A stretch of DNA of 53,461 nucleotides from Helicobacter kayseriensis (lineage in GTDB: Bacteria; Campylobacterota; Campylobacteria; Campylobacterales; Helicobacteraceae). Both the position numbers and the translations under genes were made by a program. The notes under the pieces were generated by a model. It was not told the origin of the DNA, ran no database searches, and saw only the letters and a list, made by a program, of their open reading frames with translations. The DNA lies in assembly GCF_021300655.1 (NCBI RefSeq), contig NZ_JAJTNB010000009.1:1-53461 (forward strand). The letters run 5' to 3'. Below, one piece after another: positions 1 through 9,522 of this stretch. Every line of letters begins with the position of its first letter. The stretch's first letter is position 1.

Positions 1-845
1 GGCATCGTTTCTGCTACATTGCGCAATGTTGGAACTTTAATCAATCCATCTTGATCCCCCTTAAATCCTCCAATATCTGCAAATTTATATGGCTTTGCCA
101 CAGCAAAAGCTTGCATTGTTCCGCCAAGATTAACACCGCTATGACAGCTCGCACAACCCTTTTGAACAAAAAGTTCCAACCCTTCTTGCTCCTCTTTATT
201 GAGAGCTTTAAGATTGCCCGACATAAATTCATCATAACGGCTTGGTGTCACAAGGCTAGCCTCAAAAATTGCAATTGTATTTGTGATTAACTCAAAATCA
301 ATTTTAATATCTTTACCATAAGCTTTTTGGAAGGCCTGCACGTATTCTGGAATTGAAGTAATTTTTTGTACCACTAAATCAGCAGGTGCAGACATTTCAA
401 CATCACTCTGGATTGGTCCTTGAGCCTGATCTCCAAGATTATGCACTCTTCCATCCCAAAATTGCACAGCATTAAAAATAGAGTTATAAACAGTAGGGGA
501 ATTTAACGCCAAGGGATTTGCTTTCCATCCATGTCCAATAGCCGCAGGCACAAGGTCGGCTCCTCCCAATGCTAGATTATGACAAGTGTTACAAGAAATA
601 AGATTAGATGATGAAATCCGAGGATCAAAATAGATCATTTTTCCTAGCTCAATTTGCTCTTGCGTAAAAACTTTCTTTGCCTTAATTCCAAGCTCTTTAA
701 TTTTTTGAATTTGAAAATTTTTCAACTCTTTGCCCTTTGGCATTGCTTCAAGACCAGAATCTTTGGCCATTTTTAAAATTTGATTTGGACTTGTTGCAAA
801 TAAAGTCGCCATAAACAAAACCATAAATCCGATTAATCTTTTCAT
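1..845 (-). CDS. ccp: Di-haem cytochrome c peroxidase (5' part; gene runs off the left edge)
   Basis: Periplasmic enzyme that reduces hydrogen peroxide to water with electrons from a small cytochrome c. The reading frame starts at ATG 845 behind a strong GGAGGG ribosome site and is open to the window edge, so about 281 N-terminal residues are visible. It begins with a signal peptide (MKRLIGFMVLFMATLFA), followed by two haem c motifs, CNTCH and CASCH, as expected for the low- and high-potential haems of the bacterial CcpA/MacA family. The C-terminal part of the second haem domain lies outside. It is divergent from the SurA-like gene, with about 190 bp between them that must carry both promoters. 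Family assignment is firm; the physiological electron donor is not visible. Confidence 0.93.
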   Translation of the reverse strand, partial: MKRLIGFMVLFMATLFATSPNQILKMAKDSGLEAMPKGKELKNFQIQKIKELGIKAKKVFTQEQIELGKMIYFDPRISSSNLISCNTCHNLALGGADLVPAAIGHGWKANPLALNSPTVYNSIFNAVQFWDGRVHNLGDQAQGPIQSDVEMSAPADLVVQKITSIPEYVQAFQKAYGKDIKIDFELITNTIAIFEASLVTPSRYDEFMSGNLKALNKEEQEGLELFVQKGCASCHSGVNLGGTMQAFAVAKPYKFADIGGFKGDQDGLIKVPTLRNVAETM

Positions 846-899
846 GTTCCCTCCTTATAAATATAAAGTATTCGATATTTAATGCCTTGCTAAAGCATA

Positions 900-914
900 T
901 GATATTATATATCA
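900..914. promoter_or_regulatory. Inverted repeat in the ccp/SurA-like divergent promoter region
   Basis: TGATAT-N3-ATATCA, a perfect 6-bp inverted repeat with a 3-bp spacer, 55 bp upstream of the cytochrome c peroxidase start. Its position suits an operator for a dimeric regulator of an oxidative-stress or respiratory gene. In such AT-rich sequence it could be chance. Confidence 0.3.
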
Positions 915-1034
915 AATAATAATTTTTATCTTATTGCTTTGGAATCAAATCTCAATTGCCACAGTCTATCGAGCATTATCATTAATTAAGATAAAATTAT
1001 TTAAGGTTTTATTTTGTAATTATTAAGGATTGCT

Positions 1035-1859
1035 ATGCGAATTATGCTCATTTTTTTGCTCCCTATCTTTCTTTGCTCTTCTAATATTATTGATGGCATT
1101 GCTTTTAAAGTCAATAATTACCCCATCACCCTTTTTGAGCTTACGCAACTCCAAAAAGAAAAAAACATCTCAAGAAGCGAAGCAAAACGCCTGCTAATCC
1201 TTAAGGCAATCAAACTCCAAGAAGCTGAACGCCTGCAAGTTTTTGCCGATGAGATTGCGATTGATAAGCAAATTGAGGCAGCAGCCTCTATGCAAGGGAT
1301 CAGTCGCGATCAGTTTGTTGCAAATATGATCAGCAATGGCTACTCCTATGAAGAATTGCGACAATTTTATAAAGAACATGTTCAAGAGGAGCTTCTTACA
1401 CAGAGAATTCTTTCAACAAATCTCAAGATCATAGATGAAAAAGAACTCAAAAAATACTATGATGAGCACACAAAAGAATTTACATTGCCTAAAGAAGTCA
1501 TCGTTATTCAATATGCCGCACAAAATGAAAAAATGCTCGCTCAAGCGATTAACAACCCTCTAATCCAAACATCGGGGGTCAACAAAAGAGAAGAGCGCGT
1601 TTCTCTTTCTGGGATCAATCCACAGATTGCTCAAATGTTTGCTCAAACCAAAAAAGGCTCCTTTACGCCTATCATCAACAATGGTGGAGCATCACTTGCT
1701 TTTTATATTAAAGACAAAATCGGGAGCGTTTTAATGCCCTTTGATCAAATGAAACCAATGATCATGCAACAAATTATTCTTTCGCGTAAAGAATCAATCT
1801 TGCAAGAATATTTTGATCGGCTCATTACAAGTGCAGTGATTACAAATATCAGAGATTAA
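1035..1859 (+). CDS. SurA-like periplasmic chaperone / peptidyl-prolyl isomerase-related protein
   Basis: A 274-residue exported protein. The N-terminus is hydrophobic (MRIMLIFLLPIFLC) and is followed by a helical SurA-N-like chaperone region with the typical opening, in which the protein's own start is preceded by a phrase like 'IAFKVNNYPIT'. The C-terminal half (from about residue 150) is where a parvulin domain would sit, but I see no convincing complete parvulin signature, so chaperone activity is more likely than isomerase activity. It heads a tight plus-strand run: the next gene starts 1 nt after its stop. Gene order with TPR, rnhA, rnc and aroC matches the HP0659-0663 block of H. pylori as I recall it. 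A likely role is outer-membrane protein biogenesis. Confidence 0.75.
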   Translation: MRIMLIFLLPIFLCSSNIIDGIAFKVNNYPITLFELTQLQKEKNISRSEAKRLLILKAIKLQEAERLQVFADEIAIDKQIEAAASMQGISRDQFVANMISNGYSYEELRQFYKEHVQEELLTQRILSTNLKIIDEKELKKYYDEHTKEFTLPKEVIVIQYAAQNEKMLAQAINNPLIQTSGVNKREERVSLSGINPQIAQMFAQTKKGSFTPIINNGGASLAFYIKDKIGSVLMPFDQMKPMIMQQIILSRKESILQEYFDRLITSAVITNIRD

Positions 1860-1860
1860 A

Positions 1861-2922
1861 ATGAGCGACTTAAGTCACATATATCGTGATCCGCTTTTTG
1901 GAATCGCCGTTTTAATTGCAATTATTGCCTTTGCAATTTTAACCGACTACTATCGCAATCTTCATAGAAGACGCAAAAAAGAAAAGTCACTCAACGCTTT
2001 AGTGAAATCATATGAGCATAATGGATATTTTGATGGGATTGCAGAATTTCTAAAAGTTTCTAAAGACCCCATTCCAACCTTACTTTTGCTTGCAAAAGGA
2101 CATGCTCAAAGCGGAGACAATCAACAGGCAATCAAGATCTATCTCACTCTCATCACGCAAACCAACGATGGCACTCAAAAATTAGAAATCCTAGAGCATC
2201 TAGGCGAAACCTATTTCCAAGCAGGCTTTCTGCACAAATCCAAAGAAATTTACCTAGAGATTCTCTCAAACAATCCAAGAAGCATCAATGCTCTCCTTAA
2301 GATTATTGAGCTTTATGAGATACTTGGTGAATACCAAAACGCACTTGATGCACTCAGTTGTCTAGAAGAAAATCTAGAAAACCCTTCCCAAAAAGAAAAA
2401 ACTCAAATTACTCTATTGCAGCAATATCTTCAAACTCTTCAGCTCCTACAAGATCATCACAAAAGCGATGCTCAAAAAGCTCCAAAATTACTTGAGCTTC
2501 TCTCAAAACAGCCCCAACTTATGCGCTTAATTCTCACCCACTTCAAAACAACAAACCTTGCGTTATTTTGGGAGAGCTTTCCTTCTCAAAATTGGCAAAA
2601 TTTCATTGATCTAATTTGGAATTTTTCTCTTGAACAAATCCCGCAGAAATTTGTCGCCCAATCCTCTGTAATAGAAGTTTTTCAAGCCAAAGGTTATTAT
2701 CCAAGCAAAGGATGCTCAAACTTTGGTCTTGAAATTATGCGACTTTTCCATCAGCACTCTTCCATAAAGCTCCAATTAAGCTTTTCTTATAAATGCAAAG
2801 AGTGTCTCAATGAATTCCCATTTGATAATTTTAGATGCCCAACATGCGGAGCTTTGGGAATCATGGATTTAGTCTTAAAGCCTCAACAAGTACGCCATGA
2901 AAAAAATTTCTCTTTATTGTGA
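1861..2922 (+). CDS. Membrane-anchored TPR protein with C-terminal zinc ribbon (LapB/YciM-like architecture)
   Basis: 353 residues. One N-terminal transmembrane segment (about residues 11-28, LFGIAVLIAIIAFAIL) is followed by a basic stretch, a TPR-type helical solenoid (about 45-330), and a C-terminal four-cysteine knuckle made of CKEC and CPTC about 12 residues apart. This order (anchor, TPRs, rubredoxin-like metal site) is that of E. coli LapB/YciM, which controls LpxC turnover and LPS assembly; E. coli LapB is slightly longer (389). Whether it does the same job here is inference. It lies between the SurA-like gene and rnhA, and its 3' end overlaps rnhA by 26 nt, which points to translational coupling. 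Confidence 0.72.
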   Translation: MSDLSHIYRDPLFGIAVLIAIIAFAILTDYYRNLHRRRKKEKSLNALVKSYEHNGYFDGIAEFLKVSKDPIPTLLLLAKGHAQSGDNQQAIKIYLTLITQTNDGTQKLEILEHLGETYFQAGFLHKSKEIYLEILSNNPRSINALLKIIELYEILGEYQNALDALSCLEENLENPSQKEKTQITLLQQYLQTLQLLQDHHKSDAQKAPKLLELLSKQPQLMRLILTHFKTTNLALFWESFPSQNWQNFIDLIWNFSLEQIPQKFVAQSSVIEVFQAKGYYPSKGCSNFGLEIMRLFHQHSSIKLQLSFSYKCKECLNEFPFDNFRCPTCGALGIMDLVLKPQQVRHEKNFSLL

Positions 2923-3319
2923 TGGTTCCTCTCTTGGAAATCCTGGAAATGGTGGTTGGTGCGCTATCTTGCGCTATGAACAGCACGAAAGAGTCATTAG
3001 CGGAGGAGAAAAAAATGTGACAAACAATCAAATGGAGCTTAAAGCCGTTATTGAGGCACTCAAGATTCTCAAAGAGCCTTGTGATATAACGCTTTATAGC
3101 GATTCTCAATATGTGTGCAATGGAATAAATGCATGGCTACAAAATTGGATTCAAAAAAACTTCAAAAATGTCAAAAATCCGCATTTGTGGCAAGATTACC
3201 TCAAGTTAGCCCAATCTCACCAAATCAAAGCCCATTGGGTTAAGGGACATGCAGGCCATGCAGAAAATGAGCGATGTGATACAATCGCAAGATTAGAAGC
3301 AAGCAAACTAAAAGGATAA
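2897..3319 (+). CDS. rnhA: Ribonuclease HI
   Basis: 140 residues, the usual size for a single-domain bacterial RNase HI that removes RNA from RNA-DNA hybrids. The catalytic carboxylates are in place: Asp9 in LYCDGSSLGNPG, Glu47 in NNQMELKAV, Asp69 in LYSDSQYV and Asp128 in NERCD, with the activating His in VKGHAGH (His118). The ATG at 2897 lies inside the preceding TPR gene (26-nt overlap), and the RNase III gene starts 2 nt after its stop. Two endoribonucleases are therefore expressed from one tight cluster. Confidence 0.96.
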   Translation: MKKISLYCDGSSLGNPGNGGWCAILRYEQHERVISGGEKNVTNNQMELKAVIEALKILKEPCDITLYSDSQYVCNGINAWLQNWIQKNFKNVKNPHLWQDYLKLAQSHQIKAHWVKGHAGHAENERCDTIARLEASKLKG

Positions 3320-3321
3320 AG

Positions 3322-3990
3322 ATGTTACAAAAACTCCAAGATACTATTTCCTATCATTTTAAAGACGCTTCTCTCCTAGAATGTGCCATGACACACAAAA
3401 GTTGCAAAAAACCTTTTAACAATGAACGATTGGAGTTTTTGGGAGATGCTGTTGTGGATTTAGTGATTGGCGAATATTTATTTGAACGCTTCCCTCACTA
3501 TCAAGAGGGCAAACTCTCAAAAATTAGAGCTTCTATTGTTAGTGAAGAGGGATTGACAAAATTCGCAAAAGAAATTGGCCTTGATCAATGCATTTTTCTC
3601 TCCCCAGCAGAAGAAAGCAATCACGGGAGAGAAAAACCATCTATCTTGGCAGACGCATTTGAGGCACTTATGGGAGCGATTTTTTTGGAAGAAGGACTTA
3701 TTGTGGTCAAAAGGATTATCAATCAACTCATCAAAATCACTTATGATCACATCAATTTTGAATTGATTATTTCTGACTACAAAACAAGTCTTCAAGAAGT
3801 TACTCAAGCTAGGTTTGGAGTTATTCCGGAGTATATCTTGATACAAGAAACAGGTCCAGATCACCAAAAAAGTTTTGAAATGGCAATCAAGATCGCTCAA
3901 AAAGAATATGCAAGAGCCATAGGAAGTAGCAAAAAACAAGCCCAGCAAGAATGCGCAAAACTCGCCTATGAAATTCTTCAAGCACAATGA
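3322..3990 (+). CDS. rnc: Ribonuclease III
   Basis: 222 residues, double-strand-specific endoribonuclease for rRNA processing and antisense-RNA decay. The RNase III signature NERLEFLGD sits at residues 34-42. A second acidic cluster follows at LADAFEALMGAIFLEEG (around residue 110), and a C-terminal double-stranded-RNA binding domain covers about residues 150-222 with the closing KKQAQQECAKLAYEIL helix. The stop overlaps the aroC start by 4 nt (ATGA), so rnc and aroC are probably translationally coupled. Confidence 0.96.
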   Translation: MLQKLQDTISYHFKDASLLECAMTHKSCKKPFNNERLEFLGDAVVDLVIGEYLFERFPHYQEGKLSKIRASIVSEEGLTKFAKEIGLDQCIFLSPAEESNHGREKPSILADAFEALMGAIFLEEGLIVVKRIINQLIKITYDHINFELIISDYKTSLQEVTQARFGVIPEYILIQETGPDHQKSFEMAIKIAQKEYARAIGSSKKQAQQECAKLAYEILQAQ

Positions 3991-5027
3991 ACACCTTTGG
4001 CATCTCTCTTCGATTGACAACTTTTGGAGAATCTCATGGGATTGCCATAGGGGGAGTCTTGGATGGCATGCCCCCAAATCTAGAGATTGATTTTGAAAAA
4101 ATCCAAACCCTCATTCAAAGGCGAAAAGGGGGGGAAAATACTTATGTTACTCCTAGATCTGAAGAGGATAAAGTTGAGTTTTTGAGCGGAATCTTTGAGG
4201 GGAAGACTACAGGATCACCTATTGCCTTTATCATTCACAATCACAACACGCAAAGTAAAGACTACCAAAGAGACATCTTGCGCCCCTCTCATGCGGACTT
4301 CACCTATTTTCATAAATACAAACACTATGATTATAGAGGAGGAGGAAGAAGCAGTGCAAGAGAAACCCTTGTCCGCGTTGTTGCTTCAGGACTTATATCC
4401 CCTATTCTTCAAGGGATTGAAGTCCAAAGTGGAATATATTCTATCGGCAAAGTGAAGGCAAAGCAGATTGACTTTTCTTATGCACAAACAAGTGAGATTT
4501 TTTCACTTGATCCTCAAATGGAAGATTCTCAAAAAGCCCTTATTCAAGAAATAAGATCTCAAGGAGATAGTATTGGGGGGGTTGTTTGGGCAAAAGCCAA
4601 AGGATCCAAACTGCTTGGACTAGGAGAACCCATCTATGGAAAACTTGATGCAAAACTTGCTGAAGCAATGATGGGAATCAATGGCGTCAAAGCTGTGGAA
4701 ATTGGTGAGGGGATAGAATCTTCATACATGAAGGGATCAGAATACAATGATTGTATTACACCCCAAGGTTTTAAAAGCAATCACTCTGGAGGAATTTTGG
4801 GTGGCATAGGCAATGGTGATGAGATTTTAATCAAAGTCTATTTCAAACCCACAGCAAGCATCTCTCTTCCACAAAATTCCATCACCACATCCAACCAAGC
4901 CATCACACTCCAAATCAAAGGACGACATGATCCTTGTATTGCTATCAGAGGGAGCGTTGTAGTAGAGGCAATGATGAGATTAGTTATAGCAGATATGATC
5001 TTGCTTGCCAAAAAGGATTTTTGTTAG
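3987..5027 (+). CDS. aroC: Chorismate synthase
   Basis: 346 residues. The enzyme converts 5-enolpyruvylshikimate 3-phosphate to chorismate with reduced FMN, the last common step to aromatic amino acids and folate. Family landmarks are GESHG at 14-18, YRGGGRSSARET at about 116-127 and the C-terminal GRHDPCIAIRGSVVVEAM. It starts on the ATGA that closes rnc. Length is close to the family norm (about 350-365). It is the last gene of the block shared with H. pylori HP0659-0663; the efflux genes after it begin 26 nt downstream and may be co-transcribed. Confidence 0.97.
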   Translation: MNTFGISLRLTTFGESHGIAIGGVLDGMPPNLEIDFEKIQTLIQRRKGGENTYVTPRSEEDKVEFLSGIFEGKTTGSPIAFIIHNHNTQSKDYQRDILRPSHADFTYFHKYKHYDYRGGGRSSARETLVRVVASGLISPILQGIEVQSGIYSIGKVKAKQIDFSYAQTSEIFSLDPQMEDSQKALIQEIRSQGDSIGGVVWAKAKGSKLLGLGEPIYGKLDAKLAEAMMGINGVKAVEIGEGIESSYMKGSEYNDCITPQGFKSNHSGGILGGIGNGDEILIKVYFKPTASISLPQNSITTSNQAITLQIKGRHDPCIAIRGSVVVEAMMRLVIADMILLAKKDFC

Positions 5028-5053
5028 AATCGGCAAAAAGTATTGTGAAAAAG

Positions 5054-5383
5054 ATGAGAGTAAAAAGCTGGTTTTTTTTATTGTTGGCAATTCTAACCGA
5101 AGTCCTTGCAACAAGCCTTCTTAAGTTATTTCATGGAGCTTGGTTTGGATACTTTGTGGTTTTTTCTTTAATTGGTGTTTCTTATTTTTTTATGGCCCTT
5201 TCTCTTAAAAGCATACCCGTAGGAGTGGCTTATGGGATATGGGAGGTATTAGGAGTTAGCTGTATTGTCTTGGTTGGCATATTTTTCTATGATGAGGCAC
5301 TAAGTCCCTCCCAAATTGCTGGCCTCATTCTTGCGATTCTTGGAATCTTTTTGGTCAATCTCGGATATAAAGGTCATCACTAA
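5054..5383 (+). CDS. SMR-family efflux protein, subunit 1 of a pair
   Basis: 109 residues with four predicted membrane helices (about 6-24, 34-55, 60-81 and 87-104), the standard small multidrug resistance fold. The start is the ATG before MRVKSWFFLLL. The frame is open further upstream into aroC, but that extension has no hydrophobic or family-like sequence. The first helix carries Glu in ILTEVLATSLLK, the membrane-embedded acidic residue that binds substrate and protons in SMR proteins. The second SMR gene follows with no gap (stop ends at 5383, start at 5384). Such pairs (YkkCD, MdtIJ type) work as heterodimers. The exported compound cannot be read from sequence; guanidinium, spermidine and cationic drugs are all possible. 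Confidence 0.88.
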   Translation: MRVKSWFFLLLAILTEVLATSLLKLFHGAWFGYFVVFSLIGVSYFFMALSLKSIPVGVAYGIWEVLGVSCIVLVGIFFYDEALSPSQIAGLILAILGIFLVNLGYKGHH

Positions 5384-5695
5384 ATGCTGTATCTATATAT
5401 TATTTTTTCTGCATTTCTAGACATTATTGCCAATATCCTCCTTGGTAAATCCAATGGATTTGCCAACAAAAAACTAGGATTTTTGGCCATCATTCTTGTA
5501 TTTTTTGCCTTCTATATTCTTTCTCTTGCAATCACTCAAGGCGCTCATCTAAGCATTGCTTATGCCTCATGGGGTGCTTTGGGCGTCCTTGGAACAAGTC
5601 TTGGAGGGGCCATTATCCTAAAGCAAAACATGAATCTCATAGGATGGCTTGGTATGCTCTGCATCATTGCATCTGTTATTTTGCTTAATTTCTAG
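5384..5695 (+). CDS. SMR-family efflux protein, subunit 2 of a pair
   Basis: 103 residues, four membrane helices, directly abutting the first SMR gene. The usual helix-1 Glu is replaced by Asp in IIFSAFLDIIANILL. An altered partner of this kind is common in heterodimeric SMR pairs, where the two chains adopt opposite topologies. The SMR phrase AYASWGALGVLGTSLGGAIIL is present in helix 3 (residues about 63-83). No GATGAA-type riboswitch of the ykkC class is evident upstream, because the pair sits close behind aroC. Confidence 0.87.
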   Translation: MLYLYIIFSAFLDIIANILLGKSNGFANKKLGFLAIILVFFAFYILSLAITQGAHLSIAYASWGALGVLGTSLGGAIILKQNMNLIGWLGMLCIIASVILLNF

Positions 5696-5703
5696 GATAA
5701 ACA

Positions 5704-6720
5704 ATGGAAAAAATCAGCTTAGATTCAAGGATTGTAGAAGTCGAAAAAATTTCTTTTGAAGAACAAAATGAAACTTCATTACGCCCAAGTGTATGGGAAG
5801 ATTACATTGGACAAGAACAAATCAAAAAAAACCTTCAAATTTTTATCCAAGCCTCCAAGAAACGCCAAGAGTGTTTAGATCATATTTTATTTTTTGGACC
5901 TCCTGGACTTGGGAAAACAACGCTTAGTCATATTATTGCCTCAGAAATGGGTGCAGACATCAAAGTAACAGCTGCCCCTATGATCGAAAAAAGTGGAGAT
6001 CTTGCCGCAATTTTAACCAACCTCAATCAAGGAGATATCTTATTTATCGATGAGATTCACAGACTAAGCCCAGCAATTGAGGAGATTCTCTATCCTGCCA
6101 TGGAAGATTTTCGATTAGATATTATTATTGGCTCAGGGCCCGCAGCCCAAAGTGTCAAAATCGATATTGCACAATTCACACTCATTGGTGCAACAACGCG
6201 AGCAGGAATGCTAAGCAATCCCCTCAGAGATCGCTTTGGAATGAACTTTAGATTGCAATTTTACACACATCAAGAATTAGCTCAAATCCTCTCAAAAGCA
6301 AGCATAAAACTTGGGAAAGCACTTCATCCCAAAGGTGCGCAAGAGATTGCCAAACGCTCAAGAGGAACACCCCGTATCGCTCTTAGACTTCTCAAACGCG
6401 TAAGGGATTTTGCAGATGTTGCTGAAGAGCATGAAATTACCTTTGAGCGAGCCCAATTTGCTCTTACTGAGCTAGGGGTCAATGAATATGGCTTTGATGA
6501 GCTAGATTTACGCTATCTCAATATCTTGGCACAAAACCAAGGACGAGCCATTGGACTTAGTACGCTTTCTGCGGCAATGAGCGAAGATGAAAGTACCATT
6601 GAAGATGTGATTGAGCCCTATTTGCTTGCCAATGGATATTTTGAGCGCACAGCCAAAGGAAGGATGGCAACAGCCAAAACCCTTGGACTTTTTGGTAGCC
6701 ATCAAGGAAGTTTATTTTAG
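5704..6720 (+). CDS. ruvB: Holliday junction branch-migration ATPase RuvB
   Basis: 338 residues. A hexameric AAA+ motor that, with RuvA, drives branch migration of Holliday junctions. Walker A is GPPGLGKTT at 65-73 and Walker B FIDEIH at about 114-119, followed by sensor 1 GATTRAG and the winged-helix C-terminal domain with YIGxP-like context ending in [12 protein letters not shown]. Full length for the family. The start is 8 nt after the SMR stop. It is followed 9 nt later by a permease gene. Confidence 0.97.
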   Translation: MEKISLDSRIVEVEKISFEEQNETSLRPSVWEDYIGQEQIKKNLQIFIQASKKRQECLDHILFFGPPGLGKTTLSHIIASEMGADIKVTAAPMIEKSGDLAAILTNLNQGDILFIDEIHRLSPAIEEILYPAMEDFRLDIIIGSGPAAQSVKIDIAQFTLIGATTRAGMLSNPLRDRFGMNFRLQFYTHQELAQILSKASIKLGKALHPKGAQEIAKRSRGTPRIALRLLKRVRDFADVAEEHEITFERAQFALTELGVNEYGFDELDLRYLNILAQNQGRAIGLSTLSAAMSEDESTIEDVIEPYLLANGYFERTAKGRMATAKTLGLFGSHQGSLF

Positions 6721-6729
6721 GAGAAGATT

Positions 6730-7758
6730 TTGAAGCCAATTTATTTTTTTTGGATTATTTTTGTTGCTAGCGTTTATGCAATGGCGAATCTTTACAATGC
6801 CTTTTTACTCAATATGCTTATTGCTCTACTGCTTTGTGTTTCTACCTTTTTTCTCAAAAACTTTTTTGATCGATATCTCAAATTCAATTGGCTTTCTTCT
6901 CTTGCAAGCGTATTGGTTCTAGTGGTGCTTTTTGCCCTCCCTCTTTATTTTATTTTCAACGAAAGCCTAAATTTCATCACTCATCTTGATCAAAACAGCC
7001 TCAACCAATTTATCGAAGCTTCTAAGGCCAAAATTTTGCTTTGGTTAAGTGATTTTCCCGAAATCTCCTCAAGAATCAAACTCATTTTAAATGATTTTTC
7101 TGGTAGCTCCATTCTAAGCTATATTCTTTCAATGAGCACGAGTGTAGCGAAATGGAGCGTCGCACTTTTAACAAACTTAGGCTTTATTGTTATTTTTTTG
7201 TATTTTTTCTTTTATTACGCCAAGGCCTTCTCAGATTATATACTCAAACTTATTCCCCTCAGACTGGATCAAACAATGGGAATCTACAATGAGGTCAGCG
7301 GTGTTTTAAGTGTTGTATTTTTCACATCTATTTTTAATATTTTGCTTCAAGGCTTTTGCTTTGGGCTTATGAGTTTCTTTTTTGGATATGATGGACTTTT
7401 GCTTGGAATGCTTTATGGGATCGCTTCTCTTGTGCCTATTGTTGGAGGAGCCCTTGTTTGGATTCCCGTGGCGTTTTATCAGCTTTACTTGGGGGATGCA
7501 AATGGCGCAATCTTTATTGCGCTTTATGGGGCACTTTTTATTGGAATTGTGATTGATAATATTGTAAAACCTATTCTTATTTCGATTGTCAACCAACATA
7601 TCATCAAAACATCAGTCAAAATCAATGAAATGCTTATCTTTTTCGCAATCCTTGCTGGGATCAATGTGTTTGGGTTTTCGGGCATCATTATTGGCCCTGC
7701 GGCCACGGCTCTTTTTATTGCTCTTTTAAGAATCTATGACAATAATTTCAAAAATTGA
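6730..7758 (+). CDS. AI-2E / PerM-family membrane permease
   Basis: 342 residues with about seven to eight hydrophobic helices and the family's long loop between helices 3 and 4. The closing motif FGFSGIIIGPAATALFIALLRIY (about residues 314-336) is typical of the AI-2 exporter / YdiK / PerM family (UPF0118). Members have been proposed to export autoinducer-2 or act as sodium-proton antiporters; which applies here is unknown. The start is TTG at 6730, chosen because AGGAG lies 6 nt upstream (6719-6723) and the protein begins directly with its first membrane helix. Confidence 0.85.
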   Translation: MKPIYFFWIIFVASVYAMANLYNAFLLNMLIALLLCVSTFFLKNFFDRYLKFNWLSSLASVLVLVVLFALPLYFIFNESLNFITHLDQNSLNQFIEASKAKILLWLSDFPEISSRIKLILNDFSGSSILSYILSMSTSVAKWSVALLTNLGFIVIFLYFFFYYAKAFSDYILKLIPLRLDQTMGIYNEVSGVLSVVFFTSIFNILLQGFCFGLMSFFFGYDGLLLGMLYGIASLVPIVGGALVWIPVAFYQLYLGDANGAIFIALYGALFIGIVIDNIVKPILISIVNQHIIKTSVKINEMLIFFAILAGINVFGFSGIIIGPAATALFIALLRIYDNNFKN

Positions 7759-7866
7759 TACAAAAATACACATTTTTATATTTTCTCTTATAAAATCTTT
7801 ATTCTCAACTCGCCAAAATCTCTTTTTTGGATAAAAATAACCTAACTTTTTTTAGGAGGAACTTTT

Positions 7867-9510
7867 ATGTTGCTTACATTTCTAGCATTTTTACCCATTA
7901 TTGTCATTCTTGTCATGATGATAGGCTTTAGACAATCCTCAAGGCTTTCTTTAGGTATTGCGCTTGTTTTAAGCGCCATTATCGCTCTCTTTGCGTGGAA
8001 AATGAATATTGTAGATGTGAGTGCTTATATTCTCTTTGGTTTTCTAAAGGCTTTTGATATTTTAGTGATTGTTTTTGGAGCCATTTTGATTCTCAATACC
8101 CTCAAATTTAGCGGAGGAATGGATTCGATTAATCGTGCCTTTAGTGCCATCTCCACAGATCGTCGAGTGCAAGTCATCATCGTTGGATGGGCATTTGGAG
8201 CCTTTATCGAGGGGGCTGCAGGTTTTGGAACCCCAGCAGCACTTGCTGCACCTCTTCTAATCGGCTTAGGTTTTCCCGCACTTGCTGCGGCTATGAGTAC
8301 GCTTATCATGAACTCAAGTCCAGTAAGTTTTGGTGCCGTGGGAACCCCAACAAATGGCATTCAAACCAGTATTGCTTCACTCATAGGGACAGAAAATGTT
8401 GCATCATATATGCAAGAGGTGACCATCATCACCGCTTTAATTCATTCTATTGCTGCAATGTTTATCCCTACACTTGTTGTTTTCTTGCTTGTTAAATTTT
8501 TTGGGAAAAATAGAAGTTTTAAAGATGCTCTTCCAATCCTACCCTTTTCACTTTTTGCCTCATTGATGTTTGTCATCCCTTATTTTCTGATTGCAAAATT
8601 TGGTGGATTTGAGATTCCCTCATTGGTAGGAGGGCTTATATGCTTAGGAATTCTTGTCTTTAGTGCAAAAATTGGATTTCTTACACCCAAGCATTCATGG
8701 GATTTTGACACTCAAAATAATTGGCCTAACTTTTGGATTGGCGAACACCAAAATGATCGTGCAAACCAAACAACTCAAAACACTAAGAAAATCAACATTT
8801 TCTTAGCTTGGATTCCCTATCTTCTTATTAGCCTCATTCTTGTTTTAACAAGAATCCCACAAATTGGGCTAAAAGACTATTTTTACTCACTTAAAATTTC
8901 ATTTCCAGAAATTTTTGGGGTTCCAAACACCGCTTATAGTTTTGCTTATGGCTATCTTCCAGGAATCATCCCCTTTATTCTTATTGCGCTCCTTACAATC
9001 TTCTTGCATAAAATGCAATTCAATCAAGTTAAGCAAGCTTGGAAGGCAACATTTAAACAAGTTAGCGCAGCAGTCATTCCGCTATGTGCTGGGGTGGCGA
9101 TTGTGCAACTCATGAATCAAACAGGAAATAATCCACAAGGGCTAGAATCAATGCTTAGAATGATGGCTCAGTTTTTTGCCAACATCTCAGGACAAGCCTA
9201 TGTCATAGTCTCTCCTCTCATTGGCGTTCTTGGTGCCTTCTTTTCAGGATCCAATACAGTCTCAAACATCCTTTTTGCTCCACTTCAATTTGAGGCAGCT
9301 TCTCTTGTGGGGCTTAAAACACAAGTCATTATGGCGTTACAAAATGTTGGGGGCGCAGCAGGAAATATGATCTGTATCAACAATATCGTTGCGGTATGTG
9401 CCACTGTAGGCTTAATAGGAAAAGGAGAGCATCGTTTATTGACCTACAATATTGTGCCCTGCTTGTTTTATTGTATCATCGCAGTTGTGACAGCAAGTTT
9501 CTTACTATAA
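7867..9510 (+). CDS. lctP: L-lactate permease
   Basis: 547 residues with about 12-14 membrane helices and family motifs [20 protein letters not shown] (about residues 117-136) and [20 protein letters not shown] (about 457-476). It imports lactate (and probably glycolate) with protons. The ATG at 7867 has an excellent AGGAGG ribosome site 6 nt upstream. It precedes lutABC by 12 nt, so uptake and oxidation genes form one transcription unit. H. pylori carries two lctP copies beside the same lut genes (HP0140/0141 as I recall); only one is seen here. Confidence 0.96.
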   Translation: MLLTFLAFLPIIVILVMMIGFRQSSRLSLGIALVLSAIIALFAWKMNIVDVSAYILFGFLKAFDILVIVFGAILILNTLKFSGGMDSINRAFSAISTDRRVQVIIVGWAFGAFIEGAAGFGTPAALAAPLLIGLGFPALAAAMSTLIMNSSPVSFGAVGTPTNGIQTSIASLIGTENVASYMQEVTIITALIHSIAAMFIPTLVVFLLVKFFGKNRSFKDALPILPFSLFASLMFVIPYFLIAKFGGFEIPSLVGGLICLGILVFSAKIGFLTPKHSWDFDTQNNWPNFWIGEHQNDRANQTTQNTKKINIFLAWIPYLLISLILVLTRIPQIGLKDYFYSLKISFPEIFGVPNTAYSFAYGYLPGIIPFILIALLTIFLHKMQFNQVKQAWKATFKQVSAAVIPLCAGVAIVQLMNQTGNNPQGLESMLRMMAQFFANISGQAYVIVSPLIGVLGAFFSGSNTVSNILFAPLQFEAASLVGLKTQVIMALQNVGGAAGNMICINNIVAVCATVGLIGKGEHRLLTYNIVPCLFYCIIAVVTASFLL

Positions 9511-9522
9511 AAAGGAGAAAAA

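Noticed and set aside
3517..4077. 186-codon open frame opposite rnc/aroC
   Set aside because: It lies antisense to two well-supported enzymes and has no ribosome site or family-like sequence.
5041..5053. ykkC-type guanidine riboswitch before the SMR pair
   Set aside because: Only 26 nt separate aroC from the SMR start; there is no room for the aptamer.
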